From: Mermis nigrescens
Lineage: Eukaryota; Nematoda; Enoplea; Mermithida; Mermithidae
Reading direction: 5' to 3'
Assembly (NCBI GenBank): GCA_036768485.1
Contig: JAVLUZ010000763.1
Coordinates: forward strand, 1 to 64,000
DNA length: 64,000 bases
Both the position numbers and the translations under genes were made by a program. This document shows positions 10,355 to 22,700 of the stretch, one piece after another. Each line of letters starts with the position of its first letter. Position 1 is the first letter of the stretch. The notes below the pieces were generated by a model, which saw nothing but the letters and a program-made list of their open reading frames with translations, did not search any database and was not told the DNA's origin.

Positions 10355-10636
10355 CACACGTGGGCGTAGGGGTGGGGGTGTGCAACCCCCAGAAGATGGA
10401 ATACCTCCCAGACATTAAAATACCCCCCCCCCCCTAGAAATCAAGTTTTGAAAGTTTTTTTTTCTGTTTTAGCGATTTTTTTATGCCATTGGATATTGCT
10501 CGATGAGAAACGTCGAAAAATGGTGTTTTTTCGCCATATGACCACTTTTTAAGACCATTTTTTTACCTTTGAAAATTTTTTACCCCACCCAGAAATTTTT
10601 TATAACCCCCCAGAATTTTGTTGCTGCCCACCTATG
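10355..10636 (-). mobile_element. type A hAT-like MITE
   Basis: 282 bp with ends CACACGTGGGCG and GCCCACCTATG. TSDs are AATGCAAG (10347-10354) and GATGCAAG (10637-10644), 7 of 8 identical. It contains the family core AAATGGTGTTTTTTCGCCAT. Confidence 0.85.
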
Positions 10637-10644
10637 GATGCAAG

Positions 10645-11100
10645 GCTCTGTCACGATTCGAGAAATTATCAAATCGCTTATTTTCATGTTTACGGCCCTC
10701 GCATCAATGAAGTTTGACAATTATTGGATTTGTCGCATCGCTTGAAAGCATTAAAATTGTGACCTGTTTTGTGCCAGGTTTTATGATACTCATTCGACCA
10801 GCTGTATTTTTACAACCCAGCTCAAAATTATGGCTGGCTGCCACAAGCTCAAAGTGTTTGCGGAATTCTTTTTCGATATTTCTGTGGACCCTAATGCCCC
10901 GGATTATTTTGTCAAGCTAGGAGCACCGAGCTTATGTACACCTTTGATGCGCTATTATTTGGCTTTCGACCCGTTGGTTACTATCAATGTTTTTATTTCG
11001 ATGGATCTTGCAACTACGACAAATACACGGTATGAACAGTATTCTAACATTTTATTATTTATATCGCCGGAGCCAGTCGTTTACAGCATTTGACCATAGC
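10645..11100 (+). other. coding-like remnant, function not recognised
   Basis: One + frame reads protein-like stretches separated by stops: YFHVYGPRINEV near 10680, then QLLDLSHRLKALKL. Near 10950-11030 it reads TFDALLFGFRPVGYY and FDGSCNYDKYT, ending at a possible donor (gtatga). Four stops are TGA and two TAA. A second frame is open at 10830-11093. Whether this is an old gene fragment or chance cannot be settled by eye. Confidence 0.25.
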
Positions 11101-11788
11101 GGATTATCATAACTATTCGAGTAGACACCCTAGCGATGTTCTAGCTCGAGGTTTTGCCTTCAGTTTTCTTTTTATCCCCATTTTTCAATCCAAAACCCTA
11201 TTAGGTACTTGTCCGGTAAAGCAGAGTTACCTATATGTTAGCATCAATAAGTTAATTGTTTGAATTACCGCTGTAAATATTTTAATCTTATGACTTGGTA
11301 AAAAGTAACCTTCTCGTTGTTTAATTTGTTTTCGATGTCGACTAGACATCGTTTTTACTGTAGCCATCCTGTGAAGTAGAGTTAGTTGGCGTCTGGGTCG
11401 AGTGGCGTTTTTACCCATGGAGCGCGTTTTTTATTTATTTTTTTTCTGCCAGCTTGTAGCCGAGCTTTTGTGATTCGCGTTAGTAAATAGTGGAAAATTA
11501 ACTACCCAGAGATAACGTACATTGAGGGTAGGTTGGGCGGCCACGAAAAATTGTTCCTCAAAAAATTTGTGGCTGTCCAAATTTCTATACTTACATTTGT
11601 ACAATGTATGTACATACACTATACCTCTTTTGCTTACAAACATCAATACTGGTTGAAAGTTTCCGCGCCTGAATTTTTTAAACCATTTTAACTTTATTAA
11701 ACGAAATACAGGTTCTTGAGGCGGGGGTTTCCAAAAGCATGGCTAACAACTTAATATTCTTCAAAGCTACTACACAAAATGACTACAA

Positions 11789-11954
11789 CTATACTTGGGC
11801 AACAGCCAAATTCTAATGGGGGTCAAAAGCGACAAAAACCCAAAAAAGATGCCAAAAATTCAATTTTGGTGGAGGTTATCAGTTTTTTCGGTGGTTTTTT
11901 AGATTCTGGGAGGGGTTGTAGAACCTCCCTAACTCCTCCCCACGCCCAAGTGTG
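11789..11954 (+). mobile_element. type B MITE
   Basis: 166 bp from CTATACTTGGGCAACAGCC to CACGCCCAAGTGTG, containing AAATTCTAATGGGGGTC and AAAAATTCAATTTTGGTGG. No convincing TSD. Confidence 0.6.
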
Positions 11955-13615
11955 GCTGCTACCCCAAACTTGTCAATTTTTCGGAAAAAGTCGTAATTTG
12001 CTCTTTCGGCGTTTTTAGCTAAACTTCAACTAAAAAATGTCAAATGTTCAGCGCATCACGCCCCTTACTTTTTGACTACATTTTTTCACGCGCGAATTTT
12101 TTCACGGTTCTTGGAAATTCCTTTGATTTGATATTCGATGAGAATCACTCAAGATATGTCGAAAAACTGTTTTCGCCTAGTAGTTCTAAAACAAGTAATT
12201 TGTAATAGTTTCTGGGAGTGACCGACTCCTTTCATGCTGTACACTGTATAATTTGCATACTATTTGTAAATGTGGGATCGTTTGAATTTTTTTAACGCTT
12301 TTTGTAATATAAGCTAGATGATTACGTTTGCTTATATAAAATCCTCAAATATGTACCAGACAGCAGCAAACGTTGAAAAACCAAAAGAAAAAATTTCGCT
12401 TCCAATAAATTGTCATGATTTGCCTATCTTTTGAAAAGGGTCAGCTTCAGTTAAGCAAACCTTATCAGTTTTGTGTATGATTAATGAAAGACGAAGGATA
12501 GCAAATTCAGCTTAATCGATCAAAATTTGGTATTGAAGTGATATTAGCGTAGAACTTTATTAATTCAATTTTTGGTGATTCACAAACGCTTTTGCAGAAC
12601 AGTTTTATTTTCGTCCATTTGTCCATAATTTTGCCTTGCATTCTAAACAGGAAAATGGGAAGGCGAAATCAATGCTTCAAGAGTCTAAAGTCGATACTTT
12701 ATTGGATTAGATCATTAGTGCACATGGCCGGTCGGGATAAGTCGTATGGCTCGAACAGAGAGATTTTATACGAGCATTCTGATCGATCTTAAATACTATC
12801 GTAATTTTTTTATAAAATTTTGGCTAGTGACTAATTTTGCCATATTTTTCACGAAAAATTCCTAGAGTTAAACATTCCGGCTCCTCCCGCGTGTCTGACT
12901 AATGTTAACCTCGCCTCCGAATTTTCGCATAAATACGTATCTCTTTTTAGCGGCATAATATAATGATGGAAATTTTTGATGGATAAAAAAATGGATGTAA
13001 ATGAAAAATTTTTATACAGATTGCTTTTTTATGCCAGCTTTCGAGGTCTTTGGGCCCGAAAAACTCACTAAGTGGCTGATCCTTTGGTCGACTGATCCTG
13101 CCATGATATGCTTTTTATGTTCGGCTGTTATCGATGTTGCACCGGACGAATTATTGAGTATTCCGCTCTTCAGTTTTATACTTTGTTTCCGCTTTTATTT
13201 TACGACCTAAACTTCCATTCTGTTATCTTACATCTATTTTCCTTATTAACACGTTATAGTTAGATACATAAAATGAATATTGATTATATACAATGAAAAG
13301 AATCTTTATTTCGCTATTGCTACTAAATAAATATTTTAGGTCTTTTATGTGTATCAAGTGCGAGACTATGCAAGTCAGTATGGATGTTTGGCATATTCGC
13401 AGTAGGGCGGGGCTATCTTTCGTATAATTCATGCAGGTGCCTATGTAATGAACGCGTGGCTGTAAATCCCTGCTCATGCTATAATAATGAAGAGCCACCT
13501 CCTTGTTTGGACATGTTCGCGGGTCACTAGAACTGGGTAGAGCGTATTTGCACTTATTTATGTATATAATTGATGCATGTTTGATTTCGGAACGCTTCTG
13601 TTTTGAATTTTGAAA
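11955..13615. other. 5' flank of the ephrin gene with weak coding-like islands
   Basis: Mostly non-coding. On the minus strand 13013-13205 gives an open, hydrophilic frame (with SGILNNSSGATSITAEHKK and FSGPKTSKAGIKKQS). 12700-12793 gives a short frame ending in a stop (with YKISLFEPYDLSRPAM). Both strands are open over much of the first island and the splice phases do not resolve, so no gene is called. No clear promoter element for the ephrin gene was identified. Confidence 0.3.
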
Positions 13616-13719
13616 ATGGCTTTGTCACTCTATCATAATCTGATTATACTATGTTCAGCGTTTCATCTCACCGTCACTGAACTTTTGCCGGCAATCTATT
13701 GGAATTCGTCCAACCCTCT
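13616..13719 (+). CDS. ephrin exon 1 (signal peptide and first strand)
   Basis: ATG at 13616 in TGAAAATGG context. It encodes the signal peptide MALSLYHNLIILCSAFHLT and the start of the mature domain, AIYWNSSNP. It ends in phase 2 at CT before the donor gtaagt (13720). An upstream in-frame ATG was not needed because this start gives a complete signal peptide. Confidence 0.9.
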
Positions 13720-16700
13720 GTAAGTTCCTTCATTTTATGTTTTAAGTTAGTTGAGTTGCCATAAGGGTACTTTTTCGCTCGGCCAGCTGATTTTTGTTTG
13801 CAACGAATTGCATTCTATGCAAATTTACTATAAATAATCGTATTCGCTGTTCGCACAACTTATGAGAAAACTCTTACAAATTTTAGTTGTACGTAACTGA
13901 GAAATAAGCAAAACGGGAATAAAATCGTGGTTTAGTGTTTAATACCTGCCCTGCCGAGAAAATACAAGTTTAACACTCAGCTACTCCGTAAGAAGTACCG
14001 TGTAATTGCTGTTTTTGGATGAAATCGGAAACTACCAAATTTCTAATATTTTCTGTCCGAAAATCAAAACATCCAGTTCTTCATTTATAACAATATTGAG
14101 AAGAGATTCAATGATTAAATAGAATCGGAATAAATTAAAATTTAAAAAATCTAAGCCTAGTGAATTTTTGTAAATTAATAACATTCTTGAAAAATTCTGG
14201 ATATCACTGATTATTTATTGAGGGTTGCAATATCAATGACGTAGCAAGCACGTATTTAAGCCGCCATTCTGGTTATAAAAATTACTATCCATTGGAATCG
14301 AATGAATTGAACTATTCAGATTAATTTGGAGAGCCGTTTAAGCCTAGCGGAAGAATGCCTATGAAATAAAAACTTCACGGTAACAATAAGGCATAATGGA
14401 GGCCAGAAATAATTAAATTAAAAATTTTTCTTTAAAAATGCTTAGAATTGACCAGAAACTCTAAATATGTCTAGCTTCTATGCTATATAATACTGTCATC
14501 AATTTTTTAATTCCGCTTGATATAGTTCTCTGACTCATCTTCCCAGAAAAACTCTCAGCTGACCCCCGGCTGGGTGGCGCTTATAGCTTCGAACAACAGT
14601 AAAAGGAAACATTTTCTGGATAAAATAAGGCAAAGGAGGCGAAGAATAATAAATACTTTTGCACGTTGGTGCTTGACTATAAATTAATACACATTTCGTC
14701 ATTTCGTGACGTTCAGCCACTCTTTAAGGATACATTAGCTCATTACGCTTTTTACCTTAAGCAAATGTGACTGCTGGGGTCAGGCCCTTACCATACATGG
14801 GCAGCAAGAAAATTCTGGGGGGGGTCAAAATTGGTAAATTCGGCAAAAATGTTATTAAAAATTGAATTCTGGGGTCTACAATAATCTCCAGGGGGTTCAA
14901 CTTCTTAGGGTGCAACCCCTCTATCCCAAACCCACCCCTATGCCCATGTCTGGCATTTATGTGTTCTTAGGGGTTTTGTGAGTTTGGATCAGGCATTCAC
15001 GTAGAGGTTTGTAAGGGGTAGCAACCGATTTTTAGCGGGTCTGGGTGGTGTAAAATAAACGAAAATCCCAAAAGAACACACAAGAGATTCAATTCTAGGG
15101 GTCTATCGATTTTTGGAAGGGGATCTTCCGGATTCTTGGTAGACTTACCCCATCCCCTCTGCACCCACGTGCTGGGTATACCCCCAGAAAAGAAAAATTG
15201 GAAATTTTCTCTCTAAAATGAGGCAAAATGAATAAATGCAAATTAAAAATTTTCATCAGAAGTGCTTAAAATTTACCAGAAACTGTTGCATAACATAAGT
15301 TTTAAAGCTATTCTAGAATTTACACTAGCTTTTGCAGTCTTTGTGGCCCAAGAATGCCTACTAAGTTACTCCAGACCGGTTGATCCTCCTCCTAGATCGG
15401 CCATGCTGTGCATATATTGTTGTGACCCCACAGAATGGCTACGGACTCCCACAAAACGGCTGCAGCCCCCAAAATGATGAGTTTTCCGGAAAAATTATCG
15501 AAAGCGTTATGTGTTGGCTGCTAATTTTCAGTTCAGAAGTGTCAATTTCCCAGAACTTCGTACCGTATAACTCATGTTTTGACTATATTTTGTTCCATTC
15601 AGTGAAATTTTTTACAATCTTTTTCTAAATTATTTTATGATTTTATATTGAACGAGCATGACCATAGTTGGGCGGCACAAAAGCTCTGAGGGAGTGCAAG
15701 ATTTTTTCAAAGGTAAAAAAATGGCCTTAAAAATGGTGGTATGGCGCAAATCATTATTTTTCAACGTTTCTCATCGAGCACTATCCATTGGCATCAAAAA
15801 ATTGCGAAAAAAACCAAAAAAAATTAAATTGAATTTTGGGGGCTATTTTGGTTTCTGAGGGGTATTTTGGTTTCTGGGGGGTATTTTGGTTTATGGGGGA
15901 GGTGCGTACCCCGAACCCCCACGCCCAGGTATGAGCTTGACCCTCAGGATTCTCCATGCTATACATGTATTGTCATGTCTGTTCGATTTTTGTCGATATT
16001 TACTTGTAATGTACGAATGTTCGAGAACTTCATCGAAATTTATTCCTGGGCACGAGCGAATGGCGGATAAAATTTATAAAAAAAATTTAAAAATAAATTC
16101 TAAAGGTCTTTCAAATTTAGGGGTCCTTCGAAGTGTGGGAATATCGAAGCCATATTTTCTTCGTTTTTATCAGACCTAAAATGAAAGATATGCAAGTCGC
16201 AATAATTCACAGCCCCTTTTCTAATTCTTAAATTTTCCAACCAACGCTTGCAATATCTTCCTGTCCTGAGATGAAAATTCGTAGTAGTGATCGAAGGACT
16301 AAAACAAATTAGTTCAACATTGATTAATAATTTCCTTAATATTCCGGATAAAAGGTTTAGTTTGGGCCTAACTAACAGCGAGCGCTATTATGCTAGCAAT
16401 TAATGGATTATAATCGTAATGAAATACGATTCGAAGAAATAATATGTTCTTTTTCCCGTTGACCCGTTCGAGGTCGGGTTAAGCAAAGCGTAATATTCCG
16501 CTTATTTGCTCTCCCTCGTCCAAAGCAGCAACGGAAAACAAACGATGGGCAGGGGCTTGTCTGGCCATTTATTTGGACAGTGGGGGGATTAGCAGCTTAG
16601 GGGATTGGGCGTTTCGCAGGTGTTCAAACGTAAGATCGGCTTAGAAACGAAACACTAGTGAACCAGGTAAACCAAATATTGAATTCGACAGGAAATTAAA

Positions 16701-19700
16701 CGAGCCGCTATGGGACGCAAATTTATTCGCTCGCGGTTTTTGTTTGGGAAATCCGACAAGTATTCCGGCTTAGCCAAAATTATAATAATCGGAATAATGG
16801 AATATACGCGTGCTAAAATTTTTGTTTGAATGCATATTTCATAGCTGGCAGTCTGTGTACATTTCCAGAATCCTTAAAGATGTATACATAACTGGCAGTT
16901 TTTGAAAAAAATAGTAAAAATTTTCTCACCTGCTCTTTGTTTTACCTCGCATATACATACATATGTACCGGACTTTCGTTTCAAATCTTTTTTATTGTTT
17001 TTTAAGCGCATTTATCTAAACACGAAAAACGTTGAGTTTTTAATTGATATGATAACAGATAGTTATGATCAAGAGAATCGTTTCATTTTATGGTTAAAAT
17101 GGACTAATAATGTAAGCTACTAATTCATGAGCATACATGGGCAGCAACGAAATCTGGGGGTCCGATGGGACCAAATCGTCAAAAACGCACCAAAAATTCA
17201 ATTCTAAGGGTCTACCGATTTTTAGGGTCTTTCAGATTAGATTCGTGAAGGAGGTCCCACCCCAGTTCCTCAGACTCCCTCATGCTCATCTGTGATCTGA
17301 GCGATTTGTCCGATTATGTTTTATTGTATAACCTGCCAGTTGCAAATACTATTGGATGATCTGATCTAAATAGTATACAAAAGCTTTATGAATTTTCATT
17401 AAAAACAAGTTTCCAAACAGCAGTAACGAAGTTAACACAATCAGAAATATTCGAGGATCCCTCAAAATTTTAATTTAGTCCCCCTAAACGTAACGGTTTG
17501 AGAGACACACTTGGGCGTGAGGGTGAACGGGGTATGCACCCCTCCCTCCGGAAGGCCGAATACCCCTTCCCAGAAACCTAAATAACCCCCAGAATTCAAT
17601 TTTTGAATTTTTTTGTTTTTTTTCGCAATTTTTGATGCTAATAGATAGTGCTCGATGATAGACGTTGAAAAATGATGTTTCTTGGCCTTTACCAATTACC
17701 ACAACATTTTTTTACCTTTGCTGCACCCCTCCACAGAATTTCGGTGCTGCTTATGTATGGTTAAGAGCCCATATGGGCGCGGGGAAGGGAGGTCTGGGGT
17801 ATACACCCCCTCCAGAAATTGAAAACTCCCCAGCAGATTACTGTACCTCCTCAATAATTATATTTTTAGTAACATTTTTGGCAATTTTTGGCGATTTCAC
17901 CCTCTCCAGTTTTTTCTTGCTGCCCAAGTATGGTTGAGAAATCATTAAAGAGATTTTATTTCAATTTTTGTTTCTATACAAATTCAGTAATTAAGTGAAT
18001 AGATTGCTTTTCAACACTGTGCTGAATTGTGCCTGAGTGAGCAGAATCAATGTTTTCGATATGAATCACTTGACATTCCAGGAAATTTACGAGGTAATGG
18101 TAATAATTAGTCGATCCGCACGTCTCTTTTTTGATTGGCAAAAGAAACCTCTGGAAGACAGGTTTTGAATTCTCCCAAAATGCTGCTTATCAGTGAACGT
18201 GGCGGGTTGGTGGGGGACTAGACCCCTAGATTGGAAAAATGGGAGATTTTATCAAGAAAATGAGGCGAAACGGAGGTCAAAAATAAAAATAAAATAATAA
18301 AAATAAACTTAAAAAAATAGTTTTAAAGCTATTTGAGCGCTTACACCACTTTTTGAGATAATTTTGACCCAGAAAAGCCCAATTCTTGACTCCCCCTCCA
18401 GACGAGCTGACCCCCGTCCAGATCGGCCATGCTGTGCGTCTTCGATGCTGACCCCAAAATTTTCGATTTTTCAAAAAGCTTAAAACAATTACGCTATTTT
18501 AAGCGTATTCTAGCGATCTTTTGACGCAAAAGTTTGAATTTTCGCGCCGAATAGGTAATTTTTGGCCATGTTTACTTAAAATTAATTCAAATTTCTCCAA
18601 AATTTTTTTAAATTTCTCCGTTCGGAAAAATGAGCATCGCTAGATGCACCAAATTCATGAAGCGTACCCATTCTTCTTAGGATAAAAAGAAAGTTCCGAA
18701 CATTTTTCGAACTGCCTGTCCCCATTGATTCCCTCGGTATGCTTAAATGGCCAATATACATAACATTTATTTTCATGCATTAAAACACGGGTTTTAATTA
18801 TTCATAATTAAAAAAACGTGTCCACATACGCGTGTGCGCATCGTTGCTCTCAGATCCGATTGATTGCTTTCTCGCGCAGTACTTAACGAGAATTCGACGT
18901 TGTCGCAATACTCAGCTGCCCACTCGAAAATGTACAAATCTCGAATTTCTAAATGCTTCTTACTGTAGGGTTTCGAAACCCGTAACCGTTTTGTTGCGTT
19001 GCGCAACACATTCTTTTAATATTAATGTCCAAATAGACGAGGACGGGGTTCCTTTATTCGGCCCATTGCTCACTTTTACGTAATTTCGGGCGGGCGTAAT
19101 ACTCGAATTCGGCGGGCCAGAAGACGCTAAAAATGTCTAATTGCATTGTTTGGCATTGCTGTACGTAAAGCGCAGCGTGGCGTCTCGAGGCCTGAGCCAG
19201 GTGACTATTTCTGCGCCATTCTTTTGTCTTCTTGCGCAAACAAATTAAAACGAAATCCTCTAATTGAGAAGTCCGAAGGACTGCGACACTTGACCCCTGC
19301 CGCATCTCGGACGCGTTGTTCAAATTTCCGAATAGTAGCGAGTTCATTAAGCCTTTAATTACGATACACGGCGGTCTTTTGGCAGCCCAACTTGAACAAC
19401 AAAGCGATTTTTGTTTTTTAAGAGGAAGGTGCTGCGCGGTATCGCATTTCGAGGCGACGAACCGATGATGATTTATACGGAAAAATAAGCGTAACAAATA
19501 AAATATGAAATATGAAAGAATCGCGGGAGCGTGAAAATTTTCGGAGATGCCCATTTTTTCTTATACTTAGTTTTTAGCTCAAACTTCTATCATTATATGA
19601 CAATTGGAGAATTTTACAATTAACGTGCAACGTTTTTCGGGCTCTTTTATCTATTATTGCATTTTCGCGTTCATCATTTGATTAAATTTCTAGAAAAACT

Positions 19701-22700
19701 CAGTTTCTTCGCTTACGAGGTAATTTTCAGATATTCCGAATTCTAAATATTTTTATTTTTAATATCCTCGACTTATCTTGGCATTTTTTACTTATTTTCA
19801 GCGACTAAGCTACACGAACTCGTACAAAATTAAAGTTGTAGTTGAAAATAAAATTTTTTGAAGAAAAACCCAATAACTCTGGTCGTCACCGAGATTTTTT
19901 TTTGCGGCGAGTCTTGTTCGAAATCCAATTGGAGACTGTATGACAATACGTCGGCAGCAACAAAATTCTGGAGGGGGTCACTTATATTTTGATTGTAAAA
20001 TGGCCTTCATCAATGGTGGTGTGGTGATAAAAACACCATTTTTCAACGTTTCATCGAATATCATTGAGCATGCAAAAAACAAATTGCGAACCAAGCGCGA
20101 GAATAAAAGTTTTTTTAAAAGTTTTTTCGGGCGGTGACATATTACCGTATAATAGAGTCTTCTGCTTTACGAGTTCTTTTCAAAAACTGAATTAAGCCAA
20201 ATATTATTACTTTTTCCTTTTGTATCCACTCGGCAGCTAACCATTGATTGTTGGCAGGAGGCAGTCGATAAACCTCAGCCTGTTGCAGAAAATAATTGTG
20301 AAAGCTTCCATTTCCAGGCATCCTAATCAATCTTTAACGTCTCAAAATAGAAAACAGGATTATTTAAGCATTTTCCTCTTTTTCTTTTTTAATTTTTGTT
20401 ATCGAAAATTATGCAGCAAGTTATGCTAATGCGATCATTGTGCGCATGCCAAAAATTTTAATATAAGGTGTTCTGTATTATTATTGAAGTGTTCAAATTT
20501 TTCTATATATATCAGCGTTTTCTTGTTTAGATTTATGTTTGACTATTCGATAAAGGCGAAAATACGAGATTCTATCGAGTTCCATTGTCCCTTATATTCT
20601 TATCCGTTCGATGTTCTACCTGAACGTAGCATAATATATAGAGTAAGACCATCATTAATTAATACTCATATTTTTTACTTATCTACATCATTTTAATATC
20701 CGTAATTTATTAAATTTCCGGCTTTTCTAATATACATAGTTTCACCCAAACAGATTTTTATTTAATGTTATTCTTTCATTTGTATGCAGAGATTTTTATA
20801 TTTATAAATAAGTTGCCTTTTCTCATCTTAGGATGCCGCGTATTAATTTATGCAGCAATTTTTCCGTGTTTATTTCGCAATTTTATCCTAATTTCCTATG
20901 ATTAGGATGCGCTAGATTTCATACAATTATATTTATTACAAATTTTATCGTATTACATTTTTGTACATATTATTTTTTTAATTTATACTCGTATAAACGA
21001 AAAATAACACACGGCAAAAGTACCAAACTTTGTTGTTGAAACTTAGCCGAGCACATTAAAAGGACAGAATTTCATTTCTTCTTGGTATATAAAATTCGAT
21101 TGATCGACGTCTCGAAAAATTCGACCCTAGTCATAAAAAATTTCGGGAATTTAATCTGAGCCACCGTACTCTCAATTTTTTTTCACTTTTAGAGATTCAA
21201 CTTTTATATGTAGGTCTCAAAGTTTGGCTATGACAACTGCTTGCTAATCGATGAAAAGGCCGTTGGACAATGTGTGACTCCGTTCAGAGAAACCATCATC
21301 AAATTAATGCTGAGAGAATATACGCCTGTACCAGATGGACTAGAATTTGAATCCGGATTAACGTATTATTTTATAAGTATGTAGTTTTTATTTATAAACC
21401 GAATCTAGGCACCTTTTAGCAATATTGTTTTTCCGTTTGCCTTTTCTTATTTTCTATGCGTTCTAATTTTTACCTTTTTTTTTTTAGCTTACTTCAGTTT
21501 TCCCATTTTTTCAGCTATTTTTATTTTTACCAATACGCTATCCTTTCATTTTTCTTCGAATAAATAAAAGATTTCAAAAATGCCTTCAATAAAAAGCTAA
21601 AAGGGTTTATCGGAAGATAAAAAATTTTTAGAATACTGAACAAAAAATACTGCAAAAATAAACAGAACTCAATTTTTCAATTTTACTATTATAAAAAACC
21701 TAAAATTAAATACTTGACGAATTAAGAATAAGAAACAAAAAGAAAAATTTACAACATTGCACTAAGTTTAAAAACAGTTCTTAAAATAAACCGGAATAAT
21801 TGAATTTTAAAAAGTTCTTCCCTTTTTCAACTAGTGCATTTCGGAACTACCAAAATTCTCATAGTACTTGCAGAAAATATTCTAAATAATCTATTTCACA
21901 GCGGAGCTGATCTTTACTCTTGAGATATATTTTTAGAAGATCGTTCTGCACCAGTCTAAAGCTCAGCTCAGTCAAAACGTATGCAATCTACCTTAACAAC
22001 TTATCCAGAAGCATTTCCCTTTCCCCTTTTCGATTTAATTCATTCAGACACGTGGTCTTAAGTATTCAGACCAAACATGAAAAGGGGGTTTTAAGGTCTA
22101 GAAATAAAAATTCTCTGAAGAAAGAAATGCAAAGTAAAGGTCAAAATTGGATAAAAATCGAACATTTTTTACAAAAGTGCTCAAAAATGATACCAAACGT
22201 TCACTCAATTGTATAAATATACCAGTTTCGAGATTTTGTCCGTGTAATCATCTCCGACTAACTCACTTTAGACCGGCTAACTCCCTATCCCCCTGAGACC
22301 GGCCATGCTATGCGTCTATGCATTGTGTCTGGTCAAGTTGGGCACTAGAAAAATGGATAGTCGGAAGAAAATAAGCCAAAATTACAGCTCAAAAAAGCAA
22401 AAAAACAAAAAAACAAAACAAAACAAAATAAAAATAACAAATATAAAAAGTGATCTAGAAACTATAAATTAACTTGTTTCAACGTTTTTCTAATGCTCCT
22501 ACAGTTTTTTGACCGCTACAGCTAAGAAGATCTTTGACTAACTTTTCCAAATTTCGACCGTAGTTTTCTTATTCCTGTTTTATTATTTTTTTATCTTTTA
22601 TTTTTATTTGGTTTTTTAAATTTTCAATTTTGGGTTATTGCATCCTTATATTTCATGTCTATTTCCATTGTTCCGGGAATTCAGTCTGGCCTATTAGAAT

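Noticed and set aside
19054..19554. 166-codon minus-strand ORF in ephrin intron 1
   Set aside because: No domain, splice site or codon signal. Overlapping frames are also open in this GC-rich patch.
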